From Rosellinia necatrix (lineage: Eukaryota > Ascomycota > Sordariomycetes > Xylariales > Xylariaceae): a stretch of DNA of 64,000 bases. Location: assembly GCA_021209875.1 (NCBI GenBank), contig JAGYVD010000003.1:3534001-3598000 (forward strand), written 5' to 3'. Below the pieces are notes generated by a model. That model was not told the DNA's origin, made no database searches, and saw nothing but the letters and a program-made list of their open reading frames with translations. This document shows positions 15,001 to 25,263 of the stretch, piece after piece (position 1 is the stretch's first letter; every line of letters begins with the position of its first letter). The translations under genes and the position numbers were made by a program.

Positions 15001-18000
15001 CTTAAGACCCTCTGGTGTCGACAAAGCCGCCTCGCCAGTTCAAGAGGCAAGCGCAGTTAAACAGCAGGACAGCTGGGACAGTTTAGACACGTCAGAGCCA
15101 CTTAAAGACGAAAATAGCATATTGCATGCTGGCACAAGAGACATACCCGACGAAACGTTTATCCCATCGGTGCCCCCGCCACGGACCCCAAGCGCGTTGG
15201 ATTTCAGCCGGAGTCTACCACCCGTGGAAGAGGAAACTCACGAAGACCTTCAGAAAGAACTACAATCCGATCGTACGGGCACAACTCAGATAAGATTAGA
15301 CACCCGCAGGGACAATGGATTTATCATCGGTTCCCCAGACCTTACCCCACAACGGGGCAACCTAGGCCTCGAAGAGGATGCAGGCCAAGGGGACAGTGAC
15401 GTGCGCATGCGTGACCGGACCGAGGTTACGGCCGCCAGACCCAGCGGAGAGACAACGAATAACAACGACAGCAGCAAAACGGCCCCCGACCCGGCAGGTG
15501 AGAGCAACAGTTCACAGACGTCCCAAACGCCCCAGCTGCACGAGAGGCGCTCAAGGCGGTCGCTGTTTGACCACGAGACACCAAAGCTGAGCACACCCCC
15601 TCAAGGCAGAGGATGGGACCGAGGTGGCACACTAGAAAAGCCAACGGGAGAGGAGCCCCTCAAGCGGGCTGCGACGCCGTTAAAGTCGTGCGCAGTGAGA
15701 GAGCAAGACGCCGTCGCATCTTCAAGCCATACAGACGAGGGAGCTCTACACATGCACACACCACACACACCACACACACCACATACACCATATACACCAT
15801 ATACCTCGCACACGCCCATTCCACCACTTACACCGATTGCACCAAGTACACCAATTGCGCCGATCACACTACAACAGCAACACCAAGACGCACAGCAGAC
15901 ACAGAGGAGCGTGTCGTCGGGTCATGTCGGTGATATCGTCAACCGAGGAGTGACACCGCAATCGGAGAGCGCGGCTCGACGGTCTGGGTCCAACATGAGC
16001 ATCTCGCGGCTGCAAACACCCGACCTCGCCAAGTTCCGGACCGACAGCCCAAGCAGCCACAGTGTCCACAGTGTCCACAGCATCCACAGCATCCGTAGCC
16101 TCCGATCGTCAGGCACCAACACCCCGCCCCTCCGAAGGATGGGCCGACGAATCAGCGGCGACCTGCGGTCTGTCAGCCACAACAGCTCCTCCAACCCCAG
16201 CCTCCCCATCTCCACCAACAGGGAGTGGGATAAGGACCCCACCCGAGAACCCACCGAGGAGCCCACTAGAGACACCGCTAGACAAGCTCCTGACCGCCAC
16301 GGCTCTCAACAACTGGAGAACATCACCCCCATTGCCAACGAAGGCCGTGTCCGCGCCAAGGATATGACCGACGTCTATGTGAGTTGTGCCCCATCTGCCC
16401 TGATCTATTTTCCTTCCCTACTCTCTCTCCGCATCTAATCTCACATTTTTCTTTCTTTTTACCATTTTGTTCAAAAAAAAAAAAAACGAAAGTTTTAATT
16501 GCGTACTTGTTTTGGACAATTTTGGTCATTGTTGTTAATTCTCCCTGCTATTCCCGTCTTCGTCGCTGCTGCTGCTGCTGGTCCGTATCCAATTACATCC
16601 ATCATACCCAATTACATCCACCATATTCATTTACATCCACCATATCCATCCACCACATCCACCACATCCACCACATCCACGCCAATGGCGGATGGATCGG
16701 GAACAACCTAAACTGGAAAGCGACCTACCACATTGATCCGTCTAATATATTGCACAAATAATCCAATCCGTCGAGCACACACATTCAATTGATACCCACA
16801 TCCGTACACACATCCGTACACACTCCCGTACAAACTCTCGTCCTCACTTCCCTACCCACTTCCCTACACCTGGACCTTATAACTGACCGCCTCTTCCCCT
16901 CACCTAGGACGGGTATGGCGAAGGCCGTATAGGATCCCCGCGGTCACCAACACGACCACCCAGCATGCGTCGCCGACAGAGCATGCAAGTCCTCGAACTC
17001 GAGGCCAGAGTCGAGCAGCTCCTCGCCGAAAATCGCGCTCTTGCCGACGCTCGGGCAAACACGGAACGCAATCTACACCAGCGGAACACGTCGGCCATCA
17101 CCGATCGTGACGCTGAAATCGAGAGCCTCAAGGCCTCTCTACAATGGCTGCAGAACGAGGTCACCCGTTTGACCGAGGTCAATGAGGGCCTGCAGAGCGC
17201 CAACGGCCTCCTCGCTCTACAGCACAATGAGAAATACACCCAGCTCGAATCACAGCACACCACCGCCGCTCGTGAGCTAGACGAACACCGCGGTGCCAAG
17301 GACCGCTTTGCCCAGACACTGCAGGCGAAAGACGCCGAAATTCAGGAGCTGCGCAACCAACTCGAAGCCGCCAAGGAGCAGATCCGGGAGATGAAGCAGC
17401 AGATTCTTGCTGCCAAGCCTCCCGACGCCGACTTCCTTCGACTCAAGGATGAGGATCACTTCGACCACCGCTGCCAGCAGCTCTACTCACACGTGCAGCA
17501 ATGGGTCCTCCGCTTCTCCAAGTTCTCCGACATGCGGGCATGCCGCCTTACGAGCGAGATCAACGACGAGAAGATCATCGACAGGCTGGATAATACTATA
17601 CTCGACGGGTCCGACGTCGATGACTATCTGAGCGATCGGGTCGCCCGTCGCGACATCTTCTTGTCCATGACCATGAACATGATCTGGGAGTTTGTCTTCA
17701 CCCGATATCTCTTCGGTATGGATAGAGAACAGCGGCAGAAGCTCAAGTCCCTTGAAAAGACGTTGACCGATGTCGGTCCAACTCATGCTGTCCGCCAGTG
17801 GCGCGCCATCACCTTGACCCTCTTGTCCAGGCGTGCCGGGTTTGTCGAGCAGTGCAGCCAAGACCGCGAGGCAGTCGTCCAAGCCATCCTCCAAACCCTT
17901 TCTATGATTTTACCACCCCCCTCCAACCTGGAGTCTCAGATACAATACCAGCTGCGTCGCGTCATGCGCGAGGCTGTTGACCTATCGATTGAGATGCGCA

Positions 18001-18407
18001 CCCAGCGCGCAGAGTATATGATGCTCCCACCACTACAGCCAGAGTATGATGCCAACGGTGAACTCACACAGACCGTTAAGTTTAACGCATCACTCATGAA
18101 CGACCGATCCGGTGACTCGTCCACCACCAACGAGGCGTATGAGGCTAAGGGCGCCATTGTTCGATGCGTACTCTTTCCCCTCGTTGTCAAGAAGGGCGAT
18201 GACAACGGTATCGGCGACGACGAGATTGTCGTCTCTCCCGCGCAAGTTCTTGTTGCAAAACCACGACGCTCTACCATCAGAATGGTAACCCCATCTTCCG
18301 ATGCCGGAGGTGTTTCTCTAGTAGGCGAGCAGAGTCCCTCTGCCTGCGGGCAATCCAACGTGTCCGTGAACATGCAGGATACCCCTCTTACACCCGAATA
18401 TGTCTAG
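1..18407 (+). CDS. Giant involucrin-repeat protein (5' partial)
   Basis: The frame is open from base 2 with no stop, so the true start lies before the window; the first in-window start-like codon is only a GTG. Exon A runs to 16378 (GAC GTC TAT, then GTGAGT). The acceptor CCTCACCTAG ends at 16907 and exon B runs 16908-18407 in phase 0. About 5960 residues are visible. Most of it is acidic, Ser/Thr/Pro/Glu-rich low-complexity sequence interrupted by some 17-20 lysine blocks such as KKSKKDKKKKKRAS. Next come a His-Thr-Pro repeat (about 15750-15830) and a Ser-Val-His-Ser repeat (about 16057-16110). Exon B codes for a coiled coil (about 16980-17410) and then a conserved helical globular domain (about 17440-18170). 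This architecture fits the fungal 'involucrin repeat protein' family, whose function is unknown. A cytoskeletal, septal or scaffold role is a guess. The call is firm for architecture, weak for role. Confidence 0.85.
1871..13965 (+). repeat. Degenerate lysine-block protein repeats
   Basis: Inside the giant gene, short blocks of 8-14 residues made almost only of Lys with Ser/Gly/Asp/Arg recur every 100-400 residues, for example near 1871, 5290, 5815, 6530, 7515, 9385, 9830, 10240, 10430, 11960, 12500, 12815 and 13930. Many are preceded by Thr-Pro or Ser and followed by a Ser-rich, then acidic stretch. The copies near 11960 and 12500 also share the following RAS...EPE..AGI pattern, which suggests a fairly recent internal duplication. 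The blocks resemble bipartite nuclear or polyanion-binding signals, but nothing in the sequence proves that. Confidence 0.7.
15746..15835 (+). repeat. ACACACCAC-type repeat coding for His-Thr-Pro units
   Basis: A tandem 9-nt repeat (CAC ACA CCA and CAT ACA CCA variants) codes for repeated HTP/YTP tripeptides. It grades into a Pro-Ile-Thr-rich stretch to about 15870. It keeps the reading frame of the giant gene, as expected for a coding minisatellite whose length can vary by whole codons. Confidence 0.8.
16379..16907 (+). other. 529-nt intron of the giant gene
   Basis: The donor GTGAGT directly follows the Asp-Val-Tyr codons. The acceptor CACCTAG precedes an exon that keeps phase 0 and reads DGYGEGRIGSPRSPTRPPSM, linking smoothly to the coiled coil. 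The intron contains poly-A (16473-16486), a CTG run (16568-16579) and a CATCCACCA-type tandem repeat (about 16591-16682). It is several times longer than the other introns in the window. Read-through would stop at 16438 and remove the coiled coil and C-terminal domain. Confidence 0.85.
16591..16682 (+). repeat. CATCCACCA-type tandem repeat
   Basis: Imperfect repeats of about 9-20 nt (TACATCCACCATAT, then CATCCACCA units) lie inside the 529-nt intron. They have no coding role in the spliced model. Confidence 0.8.
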
Positions 18408-18999
18408 AAAGTGTAATTAAGCACTCTAAAACAGAAGTGAAAGGAACAGACTGGCCCAAAAAAAAAAAAAAAAAAAAAGCGATGAAAATAATAGTAAGAG
18501 ACGCTGTGGGAAATGAAATGGGGAAATGGCATAGTAGGGAAACAGACATTGGCGTTCAATCTCCATTTTAAGTTTTGGTTTTCATCGTTGTATGGCGCTA
18601 GCGGATGAGCAGGCGTTCGACGATACCTGAGCGGCGTTATGCGCATATTCACTTCAGTTTTCGCATCTTCCGGGTTTTATTATGGGCTTGTTTGGGGCAT
18701 TGGAAATTATCATGAGCTACGACCCTGACCATTGTGGTCATATTTGTATTAGCGTTTACGGTTCCAAGTCAAAAAAGTGCATTTGTTCCCTGATTCATCC
18801 CGTAGCCATTATTGATTTACGTGCTCTGTGTTGTGTATGTCATGAGGTAGGTATTCGCACAATTGAAATTTTCAATCGAACCGGACAACAAGGGCCACGA
18901 TTAGAGTTTTACAACGTAGACCAAACAAGTATTATGACGGTCTAATTTGATTCCAAATTTAGCGAGCGACATGCCTGATTGGACGTGTTCGCGATGAGG
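18408..18999. other. 3' flank of the giant gene, no supported gene
   Basis: Contains a 20-nt poly-A run at 18459-18478 just past the stop and otherwise unremarkable sequence. A 87-codon open frame at 18682-18945 on the + strand shows no recognisable family and is not called as a gene. Confidence 0.6.
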
Positions 19000-20371
19000 G
19001 GTGCGCGCGTCAACATGTACGCTGTGAAGCTCTTCCTGCGTCTCGCACCAGCCGGAAGCTTCTCGTGTCATAATCTAGTCGTCGCCGGATCACGGGTCTG
19101 TAGACCCTGAGCTTCGCACGTCCGGATGTCGAGGAAGCAGAGTTGGTGCCAGACCAAACGCCGTACATGCGTCTCTAGAGGTGGCAGGCCATAGGTGTCG
19201 CCATCGCGGTGCAAACCTATGCACTCGGCCATGCGAACAGCAGCACCTACGAGCACGGAGTGAGCTCGCGATACCTCCGCTCTACATAGGGGAACCTATG
19301 TTCCACCTTGTCAGTCATGCATCTAGATGAAGCTCATGAAGAGATTCTCCTACCATGTAGATGACAAATGCCTGCATCGTTTCTACTCTCGTTGTCCGTA
19401 AAAAATTAGCTTTACTTAGAGCCGTTTCAGTACCTATCTTCAGGTGGGCAACCCAGTTTGCCTTGGTATAGCCGCCGAGCTCGTGGAACACGGTCTCTTC
19501 GTTCATGCTGACGAGGCCACTAAACATCGTCGCAAAAATAATAGCCTGTGTCGACGGCCGTGGTTCATATCCCGCTGTAATGTCATCCCAAAAGGTGGCG
19601 TAGGCGCCCTCCGCTGAGGGCCGATGCGAGCATGGCGCGATGGGATGAACAGCGCGGAAGTACTGGGTCATAAGACGGTCCGCAACTGTTCGATACGGCA
19701 GAAACTGCAAGATGTCGGGCGACGCGCCAATTTGACCGAAAAAAAAGCCGCTCGTAGGAGCGATGTGCTGGCTTGTGGGCTTTAAGAAGTCAGGCAAGGA
19801 CGAGTCCGGGATGCCGTCCGGAATGCCTTCAAATGCCAGCATTTGGCTCCCACATGTATGAGGCGAATGACCTCCCGTACGCTGTGTCATACCAACTAAT
19901 ATCTAGTCTTGTGTATTAGGCCATAGCCCCGCTCTGGGATAAGATGGCCGGTTCGCTTACCTCTTCGGATATCCGGGGTCTGGAGAGTCCACCTATCCTC
20001 TCGGTGATCCGCATCTTCCCAATTTGGATACCAAGGTCAATCATATCGTCGGCGCCGTCGTCGGCGCCGTCCTCGTATGTCAAGTCGAGTGCGACCAGTG
20101 GCGTCGCCTCCAGGTCGCGCTCACAGTCGTCATCTTCGACTTCATCAGCGAGAATGTGCTGCTGTAAAGTGCTATTCGGGATTGCAGACTTGGCAACGTC
20201 GCGTTCTAGCTGGCGCTCCAGAGTGCCTTGCTTTTCTTTGATTTCGGCAAGACGCATTTGGCTGACCTCATCCAGACGAGGTCCAATATAGAGGCAGTCT
20301 CGCGAAGCTTTGGCACAGTTGGTGCATGTTGGCTCCGTCTTGCTGCATTTGAGCTTACGTTTCCTACACTA
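19000..20371 (-). pseudogene. Decayed Zn2Cys6 fungal transcription factor
   Basis: Three exons can be chained: 20371-19962, 19902-19355 and 19274 to about 19068. The first starts directly inside a zinc cluster (CRKRKLKCSKTEPTCTNC, then a sixth Cys in SRDC). No upstream exon supplying the first Cys of the cluster could be found. A predicted coiled-coil linker follows. The last two exons hold a fungal_trans (PF04082-like) domain with the hallmark SRAHSVLVGAAVRMAECIGL and HVRRLVWHQLCFLD. Right after that, the frame reads QGLQTRDPATTRL and stops, whereas the expected continuation (RPVIRRRRLDYDTR) is one frame off near 19090. The usual C-terminal half is absent. Introns of 58-80 nt with good signals show it was once an ordinary gene. 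It is probably inactive; a sequencing indel could mimic the break but not the missing C-terminal part. Confidence 0.7.
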
Positions 20372-22216
20372 TTAATCGAAGGTTAGCAACAATAGTCGCT
20401 ACGTGAAGTGCTGAAATAGTAGCAGGGGCGTTGGTTGGGAAGGGAGTTAGTACGAGAAAGCTACTTATTTGTATAGGCGCACAAGTAAGTCTACGGGATG
20501 GAATTGAATCGGAAATTGTCTCCCACCTCTAAACATGAATTTATCACGCGATTGCGCCGGCGGATAGGCTTGATATGAAGGCTCGGCCTTGACGTCGGAC
20601 CCAATTCTCTAATTTTCGGCACATGATCCGCGAGATTCATAGTGATCATGATTCGCTCGCTTGTCGTTTTTCGGTGAAAATGATACACTCAACGATACAC
20701 TCGTACGCTTTTGGCCCTAACCGCTTCCCCTCTTGGTTTGATGCGCCGCCGGTATATTTCTTGGCAGACAGAGCTAGATGGATGGAGTTGTGTCCGGTGT
20801 GTTGCCATAGATTGCCCTTTTCACCCCTCCCCAATTTCATACCAGGTCACAACCCAGCGCGGCGGTATTTGTAAGACTACGGCAAGTAACAATCCACCCT
20901 AGGGCTTAGTGGTCGACGGTGTGTCGTCAAATGCTTCAGCGTGAAAATACGGGGGTAAATTCTATAGCGTGGGTGTGGCAGGGGGAAACACACGAGCTGT
21001 ACATCCCGGGTATATAAAGGCAATTCAAACTCGTAGCAAGGGGCCGAAGTGGACTGATGGGGCTGCTGTTGAGGTAATACCAGTGATGCCCTTGCCTGGG
21101 CTCTGCAGCGACGCTCACTCATCAACGATGGAGTGGCATACAGGGCCAGTATATCGGGGTCGACGCTAGCTGGTGTTTCCAGGCGAAGAGCAGGTTTCGA
21201 TCCCTCCCCCCTTACGCCTCGACAGCATGTCAAGTTCTCTCCCTCGCAGCTGAACCAGGCAAGGTATCAGCCGATCTGAGACAAAAGACACTCGCTAACG
21301 ATGACGGTCGAAGACATAGTGAGGGGCCATGCCACACTGGGTGCCAACGGTGTCGATTTATCATTAGCGCGCACTTTCTTACCAGGCCCATGGACAATAA
21401 CTGGATAATCGGGGAAGCCCCTGAACCCTGCGGATCTACTGGCACTGCGGTGCTCCTACCACTGCTGTGAGTGATTTCCCCCGGTTTGTTGGTAACACGG
21501 GAAGGGTTTGCCTCATCTGTTGTTGGAACAGTCACGATTGGCCGGAAACCGCCGGCAGGGGGTAACAGACAGGCAACTGTTGTCTGTCTGTCCGTCCGTC
21601 CGTCCGTCCGTCTGTCTGCCTGTCCGTCCTGTCAGTGGCGTCGATCCTGTAGTGGTGTGTAGCCGATTCGCAGCCACTCGCTACACAGAATTACGCTTGC
21701 GGCCTCACTCATGGCCAGCTTTGGCTGTCCGGTTTATTCCGAACAAGGCTGTCAGCGGGCGGCATAGCTACCTCTCTAGGCCTGCAAGCGGCCCCGGTGC
21801 AAGCATCGATGGTATGCAGTGGTGGGCTGGGTGACCCTGCTGAAGAGGCATCGGATTGGCCATGTGTTGAGGCTCCTTGGCTACAGACGGCATCACGCGT
21901 ATCCCACGACGCGTTATGTCGTGCCGGATCAAGATAAGCCCCTGCCCTCCTCCACCTAGACCCGTATAAGAGGGTCAGAGAGCGATTGTCCAAAGCAGAC
22001 CCAGCCGTGGTGGTGGGTGTAACGATGTACGATGTGCGACGTCAAATTCGTCTCGTCTCTTAGCAAGCGGTCAGCCTTCGTCCCAGCGAATTTGACATAC
22101 CTACCGTCCGATCATTTTCAGCACCTGGCAGAACGATTGTTGACCCCTTGAGCTTGTTACGGTTTACTGCCTTCGATTACTATATACATGGAAACTCCGA
22201 TGCATTCCTCACCGCC
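20372..22216. other. Intergenic region, no supported gene
   Basis: About 1.8 kb in which only short shadow frames occur. The first 250 bases would have to hold the missing 5' exon of the zinc-cluster gene, but no in-phase Cys-x2 exon is visible. A TCCG/TCTG microsatellite lies at 21581-21630. Confidence 0.5.
21581..21630 (+). repeat. TCTG/TCCG tetranucleotide microsatellite
   Basis: About 12 near-perfect tetranucleotide units: TCTG units, then a TCCG block, then TCTG again. Confidence 0.9.
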
Positions 22217-24289
22217 TCAGTGTATACGATGTATTCGTTTCATAGTGCTTCGTTCGCTATTAGCCCTTCTCTGTCGCTGTAATAATATGGCCATATGTCT
22301 GGCTGCTAGTAAGCCGACGTGCCGTCGGATAATAGAAAAAATATATTTTAGTCTCTGCGTGATTCCAAACCGGCCGTCTGCGATATCCTTCGTAGCGTGG
22401 TGGGTCATGGCCCGTAGAAAGGAGTCGGGAACTTTACAGCCATGGCTTTGTAGATTGAGGTAGCAATCTATCATCAAGCGGAATGCTTTACGCGGCCTGA
22501 GATATGGCGATAGCGCAGTGACAACACCCACCGCAGCCAGTTTCGCGGCTTCGACCCGGCTAAGCCCTCTGAGCTTGCCCAATCGAGACTGCGTATGGAT
22601 TTCTTTTTTCGGAATGATTCCGAGCGCTCTCCAGAGACAATAGAAGTCGAAGTCAGGCATCCAGGTCAGAATCTCCAATGCCTTAAAGCCGAATCTGGAT
22701 TCCCAGAATAACACGTTACATTTCCGACTCTCCTCAAAAAGACAAATGATATCAATAGCTGCCCTCGGCCTTCGCATGCCTAATGCTACACTTGATAGCG
22801 GAGTGTATCCCCTTCGTCGGCGGTTGGCAGCTCCTTGCGCCAATGATGCGACATCGGTCTCCCGACCGACAGCATGCAGCCATCGGCAAAAAAGCCTAAC
22901 ACGATGAAACTGGCCGGTTTCCAATAACCGCCGACCTAGCGAACGGTAGCATTTCCTACCACTGTCGCGCGCAGCCCTGACTAGGAACAGATATCCTCTG
23001 AAGGGCTCTCGGCGATTAGCCCACGCTAGGAATATCTTGCACATCTCCTTTTCCGACAAAGGGTGAGCGGGCATAGCAGCTTCTAGAGCAATGCAGATTC
23101 GGGTAAGATACTCCTCATCCACACCAGGTAACCGGACAAGAAGCAACAACCAAGCCCGTCGGACCCGCCGATATGTCTCGCGGCCGAGGTCGACGTGCGT
23201 CAAAACCAATTGGGCGGCCCTATCTAGAATGAAACGAAGTTCGGGTCGCCCAAGACACTGCAGTGGAAGAGCCATCTTAGCGCTCTGTCGGCTTATCGTC
23301 CCCGGCTGGGTTTCTGACGCTAGGATTTTTAAGTAATTGTCCACATTTGCGAGGATTCCCGAAGAAACCGCCCCGATAGAAGCAGAAGGGATGCAAGCAG
23401 CTGCCTTCGTGAAGGTGCGAATAATGTTCAGCCCTTGGATTGTGCTCGTCACATGGAGAATGCCATTCCACGCAATGCTGTCGAAGGCAGTGTTTTGATC
23501 GGTTCCTCTACTGGCCATGCCTTCTATTGTTGCCTCCACCAGAAGCAACTTGATCAGACTAGGCAGCCGGGGAGATTGAGCACCAATTCTTGCCTCGCTC
23601 ACTGCATCAGCGACACCCGCCACGATCGCGGCAACGGCCTCGCCGCGAAAGATCCCCTTGGCCAAAGCCCGCTGCCAGCGATCGCAAAATCGGGAGAAGT
23701 GTGGTACGTGGGCGGTAGAAAATGGCATGTCCGCGGACAGTGACTCCAGAGCGGTGGTAATTACATCAAGGGAAGCGCTATCCGCGTCCCACGACATCGG
23801 CGGCAATGGCTCCGCCACCCCGCTCAGTTTGATGTCCTGCGGTAACAGGATTGCGTCGGGGGCGTGGAGGCCGTGGGCGGCATCGGCAGATGGAGGGAAG
23901 AGTGATAGCCCGAGGCTCATCATGGCGTTCCAAAGTGCCGGAGTCTGGTCACTATCCGTATCTTGTCGGCCGCTTGCAGCGGGGAGCGTCGGGGGTTTCC
24001 ATTTCCACTCGGTCAGATCCACTAGGCTTGATAGCTCCCATATTGGTGCAGCTGCATGCGGTTCCCCCAGATGTAATTCTCCCATGTGTCTCTTAGCCAG
24101 GCGCCTCCTGTGCTCCAGCGGCCCGGGGACAGAGGATCCGTGGCGGACACCGGCCCTGAATGTCGCAGCATGTCGCTCGAAAGCCGACGCATACAGGCCG
24201 TCTAGTGCCCGTATGGTGTTGTGGTGAGGCCATAGGTGGCGACAAACGGCGCGGTAGCACTGAGAGGTCGATATCGATGGCTGGGCCAT
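22217..24289 (-). CDS. Hypothetical protein, helical-repeat-like
   Basis: A single uninterrupted frame of 690 codons. The frame stays open a further 48 codons upstream, but only to a TTG, so the ATG at 24289 (MAQPSISTSQ) is preferred. I recognise no catalytic motif. The middle and C-terminal parts are rich in amphipathic helices with regular Leu/Ala spacing, for example around LRFILDRAAQLVLTHVDLG and SPYLRPRKAFRLMIDCYLN. This resembles fungal helical-repeat or PPR-like mitochondrial proteins, and an Arg/Ser-rich start would fit import, but neither is demonstrated. The frame's length and its GC-rich, biased codon use support it being real. Confidence 0.6.
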   Translation of the reverse strand: MAQPSISTSQCYRAVCRHLWPHHNTIRALDGLYASAFERHAATFRAGVRHGSSVPGPLEHRRRLAKRHMGELHLGEPHAAAPIWELSSLVDLTEWKWKPPTLPAASGRQDTDSDQTPALWNAMMSLGLSLFPPSADAAHGLHAPDAILLPQDIKLSGVAEPLPPMSWDADSASLDVITTALESLSADMPFSTAHVPHFSRFCDRWQRALAKGIFRGEAVAAIVAGVADAVSEARIGAQSPRLPSLIKLLLVEATIEGMASRGTDQNTAFDSIAWNGILHVTSTIQGLNIIRTFTKAAACIPSASIGAVSSGILANVDNYLKILASETQPGTISRQSAKMALPLQCLGRPELRFILDRAAQLVLTHVDLGRETYRRVRRAWLLLLVRLPGVDEEYLTRICIALEAAMPAHPLSEKEMCKIFLAWANRREPFRGYLFLVRAARDSGRKCYRSLGRRLLETGQFHRVRLFCRWLHAVGRETDVASLAQGAANRRRRGYTPLSSVALGMRRPRAAIDIICLFEESRKCNVLFWESRFGFKALEILTWMPDFDFYCLWRALGIIPKKEIHTQSRLGKLRGLSRVEAAKLAAVGVVTALSPYLRPRKAFRLMIDCYLNLQSHGCKVPDSFLRAMTHHATKDIADGRFGITQRLKYIFSIIRRHVGLLAARHMAILLQRQRRANSERSTMKRIHRIH

Positions 24290-25263
24290 GGAGACGTGCG
24301 ATTGCTGGAATACCGAACTCCCCCCCCCTCCCTTTCGAGTAGTTATTCTTATGCCGGCTTTTCTAAAGGAGGGGATAGCGAGAGTGCGAGACGGAATGGC
24401 AGGGAGTGGTTGGTCGGCTAATGGGTAGGTCAATTGTCCCCAAACCGGGTTGACATATCCAAGTTAGTTGCTAGACAGCGAGCAAAGGCTGCTGGGCTGC
24501 TGGTACATAGGTGGTCTGGTTGTTATCAGCCCTTAGCTGGCTAAGTCTAGGCAAGCAGATACCTGAAGATAAGTTACCTGCTTGAGTTTTAGGACAGGCT
24601 GGAACTAAGACCAGTGTCCCAATTTTTTAATTTTTTTTTTTCGACAGCACTTTATTGCATGTATTACAGGGATAGCTTTACGTAGTAGGTGCTAATTTGG
24701 CCAAAATGACTCTATCACAGGCTAGAACGAACATGTCCGGCCCTGCTTATACAAAAGCAAATAATAATATAAAATTACAGATTAAAAAGATAATTATCGC
24801 TTAATTATTTATTTTCTATATCTATTCAAGAGCACCGGAAGGGCTGTTTTTATTAAAAAAAAAAAAAAAGTTTTCTTATATGAATTTTAAATCTATGTTT
24901 AAATTATTTTAACCCTTTTTTTTAATACACTATTTCCTATCTATAAATATACCTATTAATTAAAGATATAAATGGATATCTAATATCCTTCACCCCATAG
25001 CTACTGCATAACTCAGTGCTACAAAGCCCAACCAGGTAGCTACGTAGTAGGTAGGTGAAGTGGGGCGATTCCTATAAATTTTGAAAGTGCCATGGAGGCT
25101 GTCACTAGCTAACTATGGCTTGCGCTCACTCGCGCTCACCCCTCCCCCGCTCCCCAGAAGAGTCCGTCCCACAGCAGATAATCGCTTCTGACACCCATGA
25201 ACCATTAACCATCCAGCCAACCTCCTATACCCCGAGACCCTACGACTAAAGACCACCTTCACC
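24290..25263. other. Divergent intergenic/promoter region with AT-rich island
   Basis: Separates two divergently transcribed genes (22217-24289 on - and the uroporphyrinogen decarboxylase on +), so it should carry both promoters. It contains an AT-rich block at about 24740-24990 with poly-A/T runs. ACCT/AGGT-type tetranucleotides occur around 25020-25060. Confidence 0.5.

Noticed and set aside
18682..18945. 87-codon + strand frame downstream of the giant gene
   Set aside because: No recognisable family, lies in probable 3' UTR/intergenic DNA, and has no splice-linked partner exon.
21180..21215. GGTTTCGATCC as a tRNA B box
   Set aside because: No matching A box or cloverleaf could be folded around it, and the consensus is broken by an extra T.
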